This document shows positions 1-9,176 of a stretch of 64,000 nt of DNA, piece by piece. Each line of letters begins with the position of its first letter. Within the stretch, counting starts at the first letter, position 1. The translations under genes were made by a program, and so were the position numbers. The DNA comes from Pseudonocardia endophytica (lineage in GTDB: Bacteria; Actinomycetota; Actinomycetes; Mycobacteriales; Pseudonocardiaceae), in contig NZ_SMFZ01000001.1 of NCBI RefSeq assembly GCF_004339565.1, forward strand, positions 806,001-870,000. Direction: 5' to 3'. Under the pieces are notes generated by a model. The model was not told the origin of the DNA. It saw only the letters and a program-made list of their open reading frames with translations, and searched no databases.

Positions 1-153
1 GTGCTCGTCGTGCTCGGCCCGGACCGCACGCGCGCCGTGATCGACGGCGTCCAGGACTGGGCACGACGGCGTCGGCGCGTGCTGCTGATCGGTGTGTCCG
101 TCGTGGTGGGCGTGTACCTGACCGTGAAGGGCGTGCTCGGCCTGCTCGGCTGA
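1..153 (+). CDS. C-terminal fragment of a membrane protein, possibly GAP/Sap family
   Basis: The reading frame is open from the first base of the window and stops with TGA at 151-153, giving 50 residues, so the start lies to the left. The visible part is a basic stretch (WARRRRR) followed by a hydrophobic segment ending in a Gly/Leu-rich tail, which fits the last transmembrane helix of a polytopic membrane protein. The ending resembles GAP-family (sulfolipid-1-addressing-protein-like) transporters, but the fragment is too short to be certain. It converges on the lipoprotein gene on the opposite strand, with only 5 bp between the two stop codons. Confidence 0.5.
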   Translation: MLVVLGPDRTRAVIDGVQDWARRRRRVLLIGVSVVVGVYLTVKGVLGLLG

Positions 154-158
154 CGCCA

Positions 159-707
159 CTAGGGCGCGACGCGCACGACCGTGAGCTCGACCAGGTCGGT
201 GACGTAGCGACCGCCCCGGCCGTCGCCGGGCACGACCAGGCGCGGCCTCGCGAGCGGCTTCCCGTCCTGGACGGTCGCGACGAGGACCTGGGTGTTCGCG
301 AAGTCCGGCGCGAACTCGCCGTAGGCGACCAGTGCCTGGTAGCCGTCGGTCGCCCTGCCGAGCACGGCGAACGACAGGAACGGGTTCTTGCCGGGCGCCG
401 GGGCCAGCGCCGACGTCGGCAGGATGTCGGAGAGCAGGGCGCCGCGGAACGTGTGTGCCTCGAGTGCCGTGCCGCTCCGGAACGTCGCCGGCACGGTCTT
501 CTGCGGGTAGCTCGCGAGCTTCGCGGGCGTCAACGTGAACGGCGTCGCGACGTCACCGGTGACCGCGACGTCGCCCGGCGCGAGCGCCTGCGGCGAGGCC
601 GTCTGCGCGACGGGCGCGACGGCCGTCACCACCGGAGCCGAGCCGCAGCCGGCGAGCAGGGCGCAGAGCAGGACCGGTAGCAGGAGGAACCAGCGCAGAC
701 GCGGCAT
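159..707 (-). CDS. Lipoprotein with molybdopterin-oxidoreductase-like domain
   Basis: This gene encodes 182 aa. The N-terminus is a clear type II signal peptide: basic start, hydrophobic core, then the lipobox LLAGC with Cys near residue 21. The exported protein would be anchored to the outer face of the membrane. The remainder (a threshold-like FTLTPAKLASYP segment, a TFRG motif, and an ending with LVVPGDGRGGRYVTDLVEL) resembles the small periplasmic domains related to the sulfite-oxidase molybdopterin-binding fold. No conserved cofactor Cys remains after the lipobox, so enzymatic activity is doubtful. It lies 47 bp downstream of a substrate-binding lipoprotein on the same strand and may be co-transcribed with it. 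Confidence 0.6.
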   Translation of the reverse strand: MPRLRWFLLLPVLLCALLAGCGSAPVVTAVAPVAQTASPQALAPGDVAVTGDVATPFTLTPAKLASYPQKTVPATFRSGTALEAHTFRGALLSDILPTSALAPAPGKNPFLSFAVLGRATDGYQALVAYGEFAPDFANTQVLVATVQDGKPLARPRLVVPGDGRGGRYVTDLVELTVVRVAP

Positions 708-754
708 GAGCCGGGATCATGCACCGCTCCTGCGGAGACGGCAAGAGCCCGGTG

Positions 755-1786
755 TCAGCGGCCGAACCGGTCCGGGTGCAGCACGCGAGCCAGGGTCGCG
801 ACGGCGTCCGCGTTCCGGATCCCCGGGCTGATCTCGGCGAACGTGATCGGCACGAGCCGGCCGTCGCGCACGGCGGGCACCTGCGCCAGTGCCGGGTCGG
901 CGCGCAGCTCGGCGATCGTCCTCGTCGCCGCTCCGAGCTCCTCGTCGGCCCCGCAGCACGACGGCACGACGATCACGTCCGGACGCGCCGCGATCAACGC
1001 CTCGGTGTCGACCCGCTTCATCCGCCCGTCGATCTCCGGGAACGCCTGCGTCCCACCGGCCGTCTCGATGATCGTCGTCGCGACGTCACCGGTGCCGAAC
1101 ACGCGCATCGGCCCGCTGCCGCCCGGACGGTTCACCATCGCCACCCGCGGGCGCTCCGCGACTCCGGCCAGACGCTCCTGCGTGGACGCGACCGTGGCGC
1201 GCATGCGCTCCACGATCCCGGTGGCGCGGTCCGGTTCGCCGAGCAGCCGCCCGAGGTCGGACAGGTCGGCGTAGACGGACTCGAGCGAGGCGTCGTTCGC
1301 GGCGAGCGACGTCTGTCCGGCGCCGTCGACGCTCGGGCAGAACGAGCGGAACACGTAGGCGTTGGCGCCAAGGGCCGCCAGTTCGGCGCGCGTGCCGAGC
1401 CCCTCCCTGCTGACCGCGCCGGTGAACCCGGAGACGACCAGGTCCGGGGCGAGCCGCAGCACCTCCTCGCGGCTCGGGTACTCCTCCGGGAAGTACTCCT
1501 GCGGATGGAACCGGGAGGCGATGTCCTGCGGGAGCCGGTTGTCCAGGTACGCCGCACCGACGACCCGGTCCCCCGCCCCGAGCGCGTAGACCGCCTCGAT
1601 GCCGTTCTGGAACGCCGCGAAGATCCGTTCCGGTGGGACGAGCGGGACGTCGGCTCCACAGTTGCGCAACGCCTCGGCGGCCTTCGGCGGGGCGGCTGCC
1701 GGGGCGCCGCACCCGGCGATCACCGCCGCCCCCGCCAGCAGCAGGGCCAGCGCGACACCCGGCCGCCGTCGTCGATCATTCACCAC
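755..1786 (-). CDS. ABC transporter substrate-binding lipoprotein (iron-siderophore/cobalamin type)
   Basis: This 343-aa protein starts with a lipoprotein signal ending in VIAGC. The mature part has the layout of TroA/BtuF-type binding proteins: a first lobe with the LAPDLVVSG element and a second lobe with AARPDVIVVP and an ending ITFAEISPGI. It should capture a metal chelate or corrinoid outside the membrane and deliver it to a permease. No permease or ATPase lies next to it. The only FecCD-type permeases in the window are about 25 kb away at 25.6-28.6 kb, so a partnership is possible but unproven. The protein is unusually Cys-rich for this family, with a CC pair near residue 250. It is divergent from the MFS gene at 1935. 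Confidence 0.8.
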   Translation of the reverse strand: MVNDRRRRPGVALALLLAGAAVIAGCGAPAAAPPKAAEALRNCGADVPLVPPERIFAAFQNGIEAVYALGAGDRVVGAAYLDNRLPQDIASRFHPQEYFPEEYPSREEVLRLAPDLVVSGFTGAVSREGLGTRAELAALGANAYVFRSFCPSVDGAGQTSLAANDASLESVYADLSDLGRLLGEPDRATGIVERMRATVASTQERLAGVAERPRVAMVNRPGGSGPMRVFGTGDVATTIIETAGGTQAFPEIDGRMKRVDTEALIAARPDVIVVPSCCGADEELGAATRTIAELRADPALAQVPAVRDGRLVPITFAEISPGIRNADAVATLARVLHPDRFGR

Positions 1787-1934
1787 GCGACCAACCTACG
1801 TCATCTCATCTGAACAGACAGACATGTGTGACGGATCGCCCGGATGCCGGATTTGCCGGACCCGGACGGCGGCTACGTTGTGCGACAGCCGCATCGGCAA
1901 CGACGCCTGCGCGGCACCGCCACCGGAGGTCGCG

Positions 1935-3251
1935 ATGACGGACGTGGGAACGGCACCATCCGAGAGCACCCTGCGCCGCGTCGCGGTCGCGGCACTCTCG
2001 GCCAGCACGCTGGAATGGTTCGACTTCTACATCTACGGCACCGCCGCGGCGCTGGTGTTCAACGAGGTGTTCTTCCCCGACGTCGACCCGACGCTCGGCA
2101 CGCTGGCCGCGTTCGCGACGTTCGGCGTCGGCTTCCTGTTCCGCCCGGTCGGCGGTGTCCTGTTCGGACACTTCGGGGACCGGTTGGGCCGCAAGCGGCT
2201 CCTGGTCATCGCGATGGTGATGATGGGTGCGTCGACGATGCTGATCGGGGCGCTGCCGACGTACGCGACCGTCGGGATCCTCGCGCCGATCCTGCTCGTC
2301 GTGCTGCGCAGCGTCCAGGGCATCGCGGTCGGCGGGCAGTACGGTGGCGCGCTGCTGATGGTCACCGAGAACGCACCGCCGCACCGACGCGGCTTCTACG
2401 GGTCGTTCGCCCAGATCGGCCCGACGCTCGCCGTGATCCTGTCCAACCTGGTCTTCCTCGTGCTGGTCGCCGTGATGCCGGACGAGACGTTCGCGGCATG
2501 GGGCTGGCGGATCCCGTTCCTGCTCAGCGTCGTGGTGATCGCGCTCGGCATGTGGGTGCAGGTCCGGCTGGAGGACACGCCCGCGTTCCGCGAGCTCGAG
2601 CAGAAGGCCGCCAGGACGCCGTCCGCGCCCCGGAAGCGGTCGCCGATCATCGAGGCGGTCCGCACGCATCCCGGCCCGATCCTCAAGACCGCGGGCATGC
2701 TGCTCGTCATCCAGGTCTACTTCTACATCCAGATCGTGTTCATGGTGTCGCACATGCCGACGCTCGGGGTCCCGCGCCAGACGATCCTGACCATCATCAT
2801 GATCTCCAGCGCGGTGGTGGTGATCGCGTTCCCGTTCTTCTCCGGGCTCTCGGACCGGGTGGGGCGCAAGAAGGTCGTGCTGCCCGCCGCGATCGCGACG
2901 CTGCTCTCGGCGTTCCCGTTCTTCCTGCTGATGGAGACGGCGACGATCCCCGGGATGATGATCGCGGCACTGATCGGCGGGCTCTCGCTGGGCGCGCTGT
3001 ACGGCCCGCTGGCGGCCTACATGACCGAGATGTTCGCGGCCGACATCCGCTACTCCGGCGCGTCGATCGGCTACCAGCTCGCGGCCGTCGTCGGTGGCGG
3101 GTTCGCGCCGCTGATCGCGGCGTCACTGCTGGCCGCGACCGGGACGATCCTGTCCGTCGCCGTCTACGTGACGGTCGCGGCGCTGATCACGCTCGGCGCC
3201 GTGCTGGCCACGAAGGAGACGTACCGGCCCGGGGAGGTCACACCGGTCTGA
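1935..3251 (+). CDS. MFS transporter, metabolite:H+ symporter (ProP/ShiA-like) family
   Basis: This is a 438-aa membrane protein with about twelve hydrophobic segments. The N-terminal LEWFDFYIYGTAAALVF and the loop 2-3 motif GHFGDRLGRKRLL are hallmarks of the metabolite:H+ symporter branch, which imports organic acids, shikimate or compatible solutes with protons. A second GRKK-type motif (SDRVGRKKVV) marks the start of the second half. The ATG at 1935 is preceded by GGAGGT at a good distance. The frame is open further upstream, but the extra N-terminus does not look like the family, so this start was chosen. The substrate cannot be read from the sequence. Confidence 0.85.
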   Translation: MTDVGTAPSESTLRRVAVAALSASTLEWFDFYIYGTAAALVFNEVFFPDVDPTLGTLAAFATFGVGFLFRPVGGVLFGHFGDRLGRKRLLVIAMVMMGASTMLIGALPTYATVGILAPILLVVLRSVQGIAVGGQYGGALLMVTENAPPHRRGFYGSFAQIGPTLAVILSNLVFLVLVAVMPDETFAAWGWRIPFLLSVVVIALGMWVQVRLEDTPAFRELEQKAARTPSAPRKRSPIIEAVRTHPGPILKTAGMLLVIQVYFYIQIVFMVSHMPTLGVPRQTILTIIMISSAVVVIAFPFFSGLSDRVGRKKVVLPAAIATLLSAFPFFLLMETATIPGMMIAALIGGLSLGALYGPLAAYMTEMFAADIRYSGASIGYQLAAVVGGGFAPLIAASLLAATGTILSVAVYVTVAALITLGAVLATKETYRPGEVTPV

Positions 3252-3275
3252 GACCGACCACCCCGGGCCGGGACC

Positions 3276-5177
3276 TCACAGGCTGCGCTCGAGGCGTCCG
3301 GCCAGCAGCGACACGAACCGTGACGGGTCGTCCAGGTCGCCACCCTCGGCGAGCAGGGCCATGCCGTAGAGCAGCTCGGCGGTCTCCGCCGACTCGTCCG
3401 CGGCGTCGGCGTACCGACCCTGCAGCGCCGTGACCAGCGGGTGCGACGGGTTCAGCTCCAGGATCCGCTTCACGTGCGGCATCTCCTGGCCCATCGCCCG
3501 GTACATCTTCTCCAGCGCCGGGCTCATGTCGTGCTCGTCGTTGACCAGGCAGGCCGCCGACGTCGTCAGCCGGCTGGACAGCCGCACGTCCTTGACCTGC
3601 TCGGACAGCGCGCCGGTGATCCACTCCAGGAAGCCGGAGAACTCTTCGTTGCGCTTCTGGGCCTCCTGCTTCTGCTCCTCGGTCTCCAGGTCCACCTGGC
3701 CCTTGGCGATCGAGCGGAGCTCCTTGCCGTCGAACTCCGGCACCTGGTCGACCCAGACCTCGTCGATCGGGTCGGTGAGCAGCAGGACCTCGTAGCCGCG
3801 GTCGCGCAGCGCCTCCATGTGCGGCGACGCCTCGATCGACGACCGGGACTCGCCCGTCATGTAGTAGACGTGCTCCTGGCCGTCGCGCATGCGGGACACG
3901 TAGTCCGCCAACGTGGTCGGCTTCTCGGTGTCGTGTGTGGACGCGAACGACGCGATCTCGAGGATCCCGTCGCGGTTGTCCGGGTCCTCGAGCAGGCCCT
4001 CCTTGACCGCGCGTCCGAACTGCTCCCAGAACGTCGCGTACTTGTCCGCGTCCTCGGTCATCATCGTCTTGACCGTCGAGAGAACCTTCTTCACCAGACG
4101 ACGGCGGATCGCCGTGATCTGCCGGTCCTGCTGCAGGATCTCGCGGGACACGTTGAGCGACAGGTCGGCCGCGTCGACGACGCCCTTCACGAACCGCAGG
4201 TACTCCGGGACGAGCGCCTCGCAGTCGTCCATGATGAACACCCGGCGCACGTAGAGCTGCACGCCGCGGCGGCGTTCGCGCATGTAGAGGTCCATCGGGG
4301 CGTGCTGCGGGAGGAACAGCAGCGCCTGGTACTCGAACGTGCCCTCTGCGGAGAGCCGGATCGTCTCCAGCGGCTCCTGCCAGTCGTGGCTGACGTGCCG
4401 GTAGAACTCGGCGTACTCCTCGTCGGACACGTCCTTCTGCGGACGCGCCCAGAGGGCCTTCATCGAGTTGAGCGTCTCGACCTCGGGCCCGGCGTCGTCG
4501 GTCTCCTCGGCGCCGTCCTTCTTCTCCCCCGCCATCCGGACGGGCCAGGTGATGAAGTCCGAGTACTTCTTCACGATCCGGCGCACGGTGGCCGGGTTCG
4601 CGTAGTCGTGCAGGCTGTCCTCGGCGTCCTCCGCCTTGAGGTGCAGCGTCACCGACGTGCCCTGCGGCGCGTCCGGCACCGGCTCGATCGTGTACGAGCC
4701 CTCGCCCGTCGACTCCCAGTGCACGCCCTCGGTCTCGCCGGCCTTGCGGGTCACCAGCTCGACCCGGTCGGCGACCATGAAGCTGGAGTAGAAACCGACG
4801 CCGAACTGCCCGATCAGCGCCTGCGACTCGACCGAGTCCGACTCCTTGAGCTGGGCCAGCAGCTCGGCCGTGCCGGACTTCGCGATCGTGCCGATGAGGT
4901 CGACGACGTCGTCGCGGCTCATGCCGATGCCGTTGTCCCGGACGGTGAGCGTCCGGTTCTCCGCGTCCGGGACGAGCTCGACGTGCAGGTCCGACGTGTC
5001 GACGTCGAGGTCCTTCTCCTGGTAGCCGGCGAGCCGGACCTTGTCCAACGCGTCGGACGCGTTGGAGATCAGCTCGCGCAGGAAGATGTCCTTGTTCGAG
5101 TAGATCGAGTGGATCATCAGCTGGAGCAGCTGACGCGCCTCGGCCTGGAACTCGATCGTCTCGGTCGGGGTGCTCAC
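3276..5177 (-). CDS. htpG: Molecular chaperone HtpG (Hsp90)
   Basis: This 633-aa protein is of full Hsp90-family length. The N-terminal GHKL ATPase domain shows the ELISNASDALDK helix, the DNGIGM nucleotide-binding motif and the GQFGVGFYS lid motif. The middle domain carries the SREILQQDR segment with the catalytic-loop Arg. The C-terminal dimerisation domain ends without the MEEVD tail, as expected in bacteria. An acidic linker of about 15 residues (KKDGAEETDDAGPEVE) separates N and middle domains. HtpG helps fold client proteins in the cytosol under stress. The gene converges on the MFS gene with 24 bp between them. Confidence 0.98.
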   Translation of the reverse strand: MSTPTETIEFQAEARQLLQLMIHSIYSNKDIFLRELISNASDALDKVRLAGYQEKDLDVDTSDLHVELVPDAENRTLTVRDNGIGMSRDDVVDLIGTIAKSGTAELLAQLKESDSVESQALIGQFGVGFYSSFMVADRVELVTRKAGETEGVHWESTGEGSYTIEPVPDAPQGTSVTLHLKAEDAEDSLHDYANPATVRRIVKKYSDFITWPVRMAGEKKDGAEETDDAGPEVETLNSMKALWARPQKDVSDEEYAEFYRHVSHDWQEPLETIRLSAEGTFEYQALLFLPQHAPMDLYMRERRRGVQLYVRRVFIMDDCEALVPEYLRFVKGVVDAADLSLNVSREILQQDRQITAIRRRLVKKVLSTVKTMMTEDADKYATFWEQFGRAVKEGLLEDPDNRDGILEIASFASTHDTEKPTTLADYVSRMRDGQEHVYYMTGESRSSIEASPHMEALRDRGYEVLLLTDPIDEVWVDQVPEFDGKELRSIAKGQVDLETEEQKQEAQKRNEEFSGFLEWITGALSEQVKDVRLSSRLTTSAACLVNDEHDMSPALEKMYRAMGQEMPHVKRILELNPSHPLVTALQGRYADAADESAETAELLYGMALLAEGGDLDDPSRFVSLLAGRLERSL

Positions 5178-5244
5178 GTGCGTCCTCTTCCGGGGTGGCC
5201 GTCGCCTGACCCGTCGATTCTGCCGTATCCCCGACGCCGGCCGG

Positions 5245-5940
5245 TCAGGGTGCCGTCGGCTCCAGGTCGTAGGTCCTCGAACCCACGTGGATCAGGTCGA
5301 CGGCGGCCACGAGACCGCCGTCGCCCCCACCCTGGTTGACGCCCGCGGCGATCGCCGAGACGCCGGGGTGCTCCCGCACGATCTGCGCGATCGTCCGGCG
5401 CTCACTGCTCGGGCAGCCGGCGCGGTAGGCGTCGAGACCGCCGTCCTGGCGGGTCACGCACCAGGTCCCGGACCCGGCGTCCTGCTTCGTCCACTCCTCG
5501 CCACCGCGGGACGGGACGAACGTCAGCAGGTACAGCTCCTGGGGCTGCAGCGTGCCGCCGTTGATGTCGACGGCGATCTGGAACGACGGCAGCGCGGTCG
5601 GGTCGTCCCCGGCCGCCGGGTCGCGGCGGGTCCAGTAGCTCGTGTCCGCGAACGTCCCGAGCGGCCCGGACAGCTCCCCCGTGATGAACTGGATCTTGTC
5701 CTCGTCCGACGGCGTGCTCAGCAGGAGGGCTCCCGTGCCGCCGCCGGGCGGGGCCCCGAGACGGTCGGAGAACTCGCGCGAACCCGCGCCGCGGTCGTAG
5801 GTGCCGGCGAACTGGCCGGAGTGCTCCGGAGTGACCACGGTCGTCCCCCCGCCGACCAGGTCCGCGGCGGACGCCCCGGTCGCACCGGCGACCAGCACCG
5901 TCACCACGGCCGCGAGGAGCCACCACCGCCCACTGTTCAT
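5245..5940 (-). CDS. Secreted protein of unknown function
   Basis: This 231-aa protein has a Sec signal peptide of about 25 residues (WWLLAAVVTVLVAGATGASA, then cleavage). The mature part contains no motif I recognise. It is Gly/Asp-rich, has two Cys (near positions 169 and 183) that could form a disulfide outside the cell, and ends in a VAAVDLIHVGSRTYDL segment with beta-strand character. There is no membrane anchor. It lies between htpG and a PaiB-family gene on the same strand with gaps of about 45-70 bp, so it could be read with either. No function is assigned. Confidence 0.75.
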   Translation of the reverse strand: MNSGRWWLLAAVVTVLVAGATGASAADLVGGGTTVVTPEHSGQFAGTYDRGAGSREFSDRLGAPPGGGTGALLLSTPSDEDKIQFITGELSGPLGTFADTSYWTRRDPAAGDDPTALPSFQIAVDINGGTLQPQELYLLTFVPSRGGEEWTKQDAGSGTWCVTRQDGGLDAYRAGCPSSERRTIAQIVREHPGVSAIAAGVNQGGGDGGLVAAVDLIHVGSRTYDLEPTAP

Positions 5941-5986
5941 GACCTGCCCAACGAGCGCGCCGCGCCCGGGATGCTGGTCCCGACGG

Positions 5987-6598
5987 TCACCGACGGTGCG
6001 CCGCGACCGCGTCGGCTCCCCGGTGGTCGCCGACGGCGTGCAGGCCCGCGATCACGCCGTCGACGTCGGCGGGAGGGCGGTTCTGGCTGAGCTTCGCCTT
6101 GGCCTGCACGCGCTCGATGGCGACCTCGACGCCGACGATCGCCCGCAGCTGCCCGGCGACGAACCTCTCCGGTGCGTCCTCCATGGTCCAACGGCCGCCC
6201 TCGTGCAGGTCGGTCAGGCGACGCACGACGTCGGCGGTCGCGTCGACGTCGTCGTGCACGGTGACCGTGCCGTGGACGTGCACGGTGACGTAGTTCCAGG
6301 TCGGGACGACGCGGCCGTGCTCGGCCTTCGACGCGTACCAGGTCGGGCTGATGTAGGAGTCCGGACCGCGGACGATCACCAGGGCGGTCTGCCCGTCCAC
6401 CCGGGTCCAGTGGCCGTTGTTCCGGGCGAAGTGGCCGAGCAGCACGTTGCGTTCCCGGTCGCGGACGAACGGGAGGAGCGTGGCCTCCGGGCCGTCCTCC
6501 CCGATGGTGACCAGCTCGGCGGCACCGGGGTGGTCGAGCAGGGCGTCGACGGCGTCGTCGTCGAGGGCGAAGTGGGCGGGGACGTACACGCCATCCAT
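5987..6598 (-). CDS. FMN-binding negative transcriptional regulator, PaiB family
   Basis: Starting at the ATG of MDGVYVPAHFALDD, the protein is 203 aa, the usual PaiB length. The family signature is complete: N-terminal YVPAHF, an FMN-binding split-barrel core with HFARNNGHW, the SPTWYASK segment and VPTWNYVTVHVHG. The longer in-frame extension to 6751 has no family similarity and was not used. PaiB proteins bind FMN and repress degradative-enzyme or polyamine-acetylation genes in Bacillus; the target here is unknown. A DinB-family gene lies just upstream on the same strand. Confidence 0.85.
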   Translation of the reverse strand: MDGVYVPAHFALDDDAVDALLDHPGAAELVTIGEDGPEATLLPFVRDRERNVLLGHFARNNGHWTRVDGQTALVIVRGPDSYISPTWYASKAEHGRVVPTWNYVTVHVHGTVTVHDDVDATADVVRRLTDLHEGGRWTMEDAPERFVAGQLRAIVGVEVAIERVQAKAKLSQNRPPADVDGVIAGLHAVGDHRGADAVAAHRR

Positions 6599-6695
6599 TC
6601 TCCGACGACCGGTGGCCACCCGGAACGGCCGATCCGCGACGTGTTCCGGATGCCATTCGCGCGCCCCTGCCGGTCGATCCCCCGTGAGATGCTCC

Positions 6696-7226
6696 TCATC
6701 GCTCCGCCGGGCCGTCCGCAGAGCCACTGACGTCATCTCGCCCGGGCTCACGGAGCATCTGCTCGCGCAGCATGTCGGCGTGCCCGGCGTGGTGGGCGTA
6801 CTCGCGCAGGCACTGCAGGTGGATCCACCGCAGCGTCATCGGGCCGAACCTGTGGCCGGTCACGACGTCGTCCAGCGCCAGCCCGGCGGCGATCTCCCGG
6901 GAGGCCGCACACGCCGTTCCGTGCGCCGCGCGGACCGTCTCGATCGTGTCGGTCTCGGCGAGCAGGAACGAGTCCTCGGAGGACTCCGGCATCCCGAACT
7001 CGGTGCGGGGCGTCCCGGCGACCGCCTCACCGAACCACACGCGTTCGACGAACGTCAGGTGCGTGACCAGGCCGAGCACGGTCGTGCGGGACGGGACCAG
7101 CCGTCGTCGCGCCTGATCGTCGGTGAGCCCGTCGAGCGAGGCACGTGCCCGCTCCCGGTACTCGTCGAGGAACGCCTCGAGCTGGGAGCGCTCGTCGGAG
7201 GTGAGGACGGCGAAGGACCCGGTCAC
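6696..7226 (-). CDS. DinB/DUF664 family protein
   Basis: This 176-aa protein is predicted to be a four-helix bundle. It has the DinB/DUF664 pattern of three spaced His residues that bind a metal: one in VTHLTFVERVWF, then HLQCLREYAHHAGHADMLRE near the C-terminus. DinB-like proteins include mycothiol- and bacillithiol-dependent transferases, and mycothiol is the expected thiol in this lineage, but no specific substrate can be read. The reading frame starts 14 nt downstream of the 3' end of rnpB on the same strand. Confidence 0.8.
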   Translation of the reverse strand: MTGSFAVLTSDERSQLEAFLDEYRERARASLDGLTDDQARRRLVPSRTTVLGLVTHLTFVERVWFGEAVAGTPRTEFGMPESSEDSFLLAETDTIETVRAAHGTACAASREIAAGLALDDVVTGHRFGPMTLRWIHLQCLREYAHHAGHADMLREQMLREPGRDDVSGSADGPAER

Positions 7227-7240
7227 GTGCGGAGCGTAGG

Positions 7241-7645
7241 GCGGACGAGCCGGTCTGTAAGCCGGATCCTGTTCCCGGACACCTCGCGGTGTTCCGTTCG
7301 GCGACCATCCATCTCGGCCTGCCGTCGCCGGCAGGCTCCAGCGGTCTACCCGCAGGCTCGGGCGGGCCGCCCTCGAACACCTGCGCAGCCGCGCTCTCGC
7401 ACGGCCTCTTGACCTTGCTCCGGGTGGGGTTTACCGAGCCACCCCGGTCACCCGGGGTGCTGGTGGTCTCTTACACCACCGTTTCACCCTTACCCCCGGC
7501 TCGCGCCGGAGGCGGTCTGTTCTCTGTGGCACTGTCCCGCGGGTCTCCCCGGGTTGCCGTTGACAACCACCCTGCCCTGTGGAGTCCGGACTTTCCTCGG
7601 CGGAGCCCGGAGGCCCCGACGCGGCCGCCCGACCGACTCGTCCGC
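7241..7645 (-). ncRNA. rnpB: RNase P RNA component, bacterial type A
   Basis: On the minus strand the canonical 5' region GAGGAAAGTCCGGACTCC is present, followed by the conserved P4 segment and, at the 3' side, the conserved GGATCCGGCTTACAGACC end. The ends were set by the P1 helix: GCGGACGAGTCGGTC at 7645-7631 pairs with GACCGGCTCGTCCGC at 7255-7241 with G-U wobbles. The RNA is about 405 nt, normal for actinobacterial type A. It is the ribozyme that trims the 5' leader from pre-tRNAs. Exact ends could differ by a few bases. Confidence 0.97.
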
Positions 7646-7690
7646 AGACCGGAGTCTAGCGACCCCGGCGCACGGCTCCCACCACGGCCA

Positions 7691-7753
7691 TGATCACCAG
7701 CCGCGGAGCGGAACGGTTGCTGGGCGAACGGCTCGCTCCACGACGGTCGATCA
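7691..7753. repeat. TGATC...GATCA palindromic element, copy 1 (63 bp)
   Basis: This is an imperfect inverted repeat bounded by TGATC and GATCA. The two halves share GTGGAGCG/GCGGAGCG-type blocks at equal distances from the ends. It is a diverged member of the element family described at 17374 and 53-54 kb, placed just upstream of rnpB. Confidence 0.55.
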
Positions 7754-7829
7754 TCGACGCCGGCGGGTGCCCGATCCAGGGGCCTCGTCGGCAGTCCCGC
7801 GGCGGGCCCGGGACGGCCGCGGCGCGGCG

Positions 7830-7891
7830 TGATCGGGGTCTGGGGAGGAGTCCGGCCAGGAGCGGCCGGATCGCTCCGGAGTGGCCGATCA
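7830..7891. repeat. TGATC...GATCA palindromic element, copy 2 (62 bp)
   Basis: This imperfect inverted repeat runs from TGATCGGGGTC to GTGGCCGATCA. The arms meet at the centre in TCCGGCC/GGCCGGA around a short loop. It has the same length, ends and centre as the elements at 17.4 and 53-54 kb. Confidence 0.75.
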
Positions 7892-8070
7892 TGAACGGGA
7901 CGGGCTGTGCACCTCCACAACGGCGTCCGCCACCGCTCGTTGACGCGACACCGTGACGCTTCTCATACTCGGTGCTCAGCTGCGCCGGGGGGCGGGGTCG
8001 TCGTACGGCGTTGTCGCGCAGCGTCTGCCGGTGTACCGGCGATCGTCCGATGACTCGATGAGGAGCGTCC

Positions 8071-9153
8071 ATGACCGACGTGATGAGCACCGCCGTGCCC
8101 CCGGGCCGTCTCGGTGACCCGGCGATGAGCCTCGGCACCGACCCGAGGGCCGATCCGCGCATGATGGCCGTGTTCTCGCAGCTCGGGCTCGACGCGCTCG
8201 CCGAGGCCGACCCGGTCGACCTGTCCGTCGGGATCGACCAGCTCCGCGCCATGATCACGGAGATCGAGGTCGGGTTCGAGGGCCTGTTCACGGTTCTCGC
8301 CGAGAACGCCCCGCGCCCGGACGGCGTGACGTCCGAGGTCCGCACGATCGACGGGCCGGACGGCAACCAGATCGCGCTGCACATCCACCGCCCGACCGGC
8401 GTCGACGGCCCGCTCCCCTGCATCTACCAGGTGCACGGCGGCGGCATGGTCATGCTGTCCACCGAGGGCCCGATCTACCGCAACTGGCGCGACGAGCTCG
8501 CCGCGGGCGGGGCGGTCGTCGTCGGCGTGCAGTACCGCAACGGTGCCGGTGCGCTGGGCTCGCACCCGTTCCCGGCCGGCATCAACGACTGCGCCGCCGG
8601 CCTGCGCTGGGTCTCCGACCACCGTGACGAGCTCGGCGTCACGAACATCGTCGTGACCGGTGACTCGGGTGGCGCGAACCTGGCGTGCGCGCTGGCGATC
8701 AAGGCCAAGCGGGAGGGCTGGCTCGAGATCATCTCGGGCGTCTACGCGATGTCGCCGTTCGTGTACGGCGACTGGGCGAACGTGCCCGCCGACCTGCGCT
8801 CGCTCGTCGAGAACGACGGCTACTGGCTGAACCGCCAGCTGTTCCCGCTGATCACGAAGGTCTACGACCCGGACGGCGCCAACGCCGACGACGCGACGGC
8901 GTGGCCCTCCAAGGCGACCGACGCCGACCTGCAGGGACTCCCGCCGCACATCATCACGGTCAACGAGTGCGACCCCCTGCGCGACGAGGGTCTCGACTAC
9001 CACCGGAAGCTGTCCCGGGCCGGCGTGCAGTCGCTCGGGCGGGTCAACGCGGGGCTCTGCCACGTCGGGGAGATCCTGTTCCGGGCCGCGATGCCGGACG
9101 TCTACGCGGCGGCCGTCCGCGACGTGACCGGGTTCGCCCGCGCGCTGGCCTGA
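8071..9153 (+). CDS. Alpha/beta hydrolase, hormone-sensitive-lipase-type esterase
   Basis: This 360-aa cytosolic hydrolase has the oxyanion-hole motif HGGG (in YQVHGGGMVML), the nucleophile elbow GDSGG (VTGDSGGANLA), a catalytic Asp in NECDPLRDEGLDY and a His in LCHVGEILF. Together these place it in the hormone-sensitive lipase (family IV) group of carboxylesterases. A helical cap of about 100 residues precedes the HGGG motif. The ATG is preceded by GAGGAG. The natural ester substrate is unknown. It is followed 23 bp later by a TSUP permease, so the two may be co-expressed. Confidence 0.88.
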   Translation: MTDVMSTAVPPGRLGDPAMSLGTDPRADPRMMAVFSQLGLDALAEADPVDLSVGIDQLRAMITEIEVGFEGLFTVLAENAPRPDGVTSEVRTIDGPDGNQIALHIHRPTGVDGPLPCIYQVHGGGMVMLSTEGPIYRNWRDELAAGGAVVVGVQYRNGAGALGSHPFPAGINDCAAGLRWVSDHRDELGVTNIVVTGDSGGANLACALAIKAKREGWLEIISGVYAMSPFVYGDWANVPADLRSLVENDGYWLNRQLFPLITKVYDPDGANADDATAWPSKATDADLQGLPPHIITVNECDPLRDEGLDYHRKLSRAGVQSLGRVNAGLCHVGEILFRAAMPDVYAAAVRDVTGFARALA

Positions 9154-9176
9154 TCCGGGCGCCGTAGGGTCGCGGC

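Larger units (their letters stand above)
7646..8070. other. Intergenic spacer with two palindromic elements and no convincing gene
   Basis: This 425-bp stretch lies between rnpB and an esterase gene. Short open frames exist but none has family similarity or a good ribosome binding site. The recognisable content is two TGATC...GATCA palindromic elements at 7691-7753 and 7830-7891, plus whatever promoters drive rnpB leftward and the esterase rightward. Confidence 0.6.

Noticed and set aside
1599..1934. 112-residue N-terminal extension of the MFS transporter
   Set aside because: It overlaps the divergent lipoprotein gene and has no membrane topology; GGAGGT before ATG 1935 marks the start.
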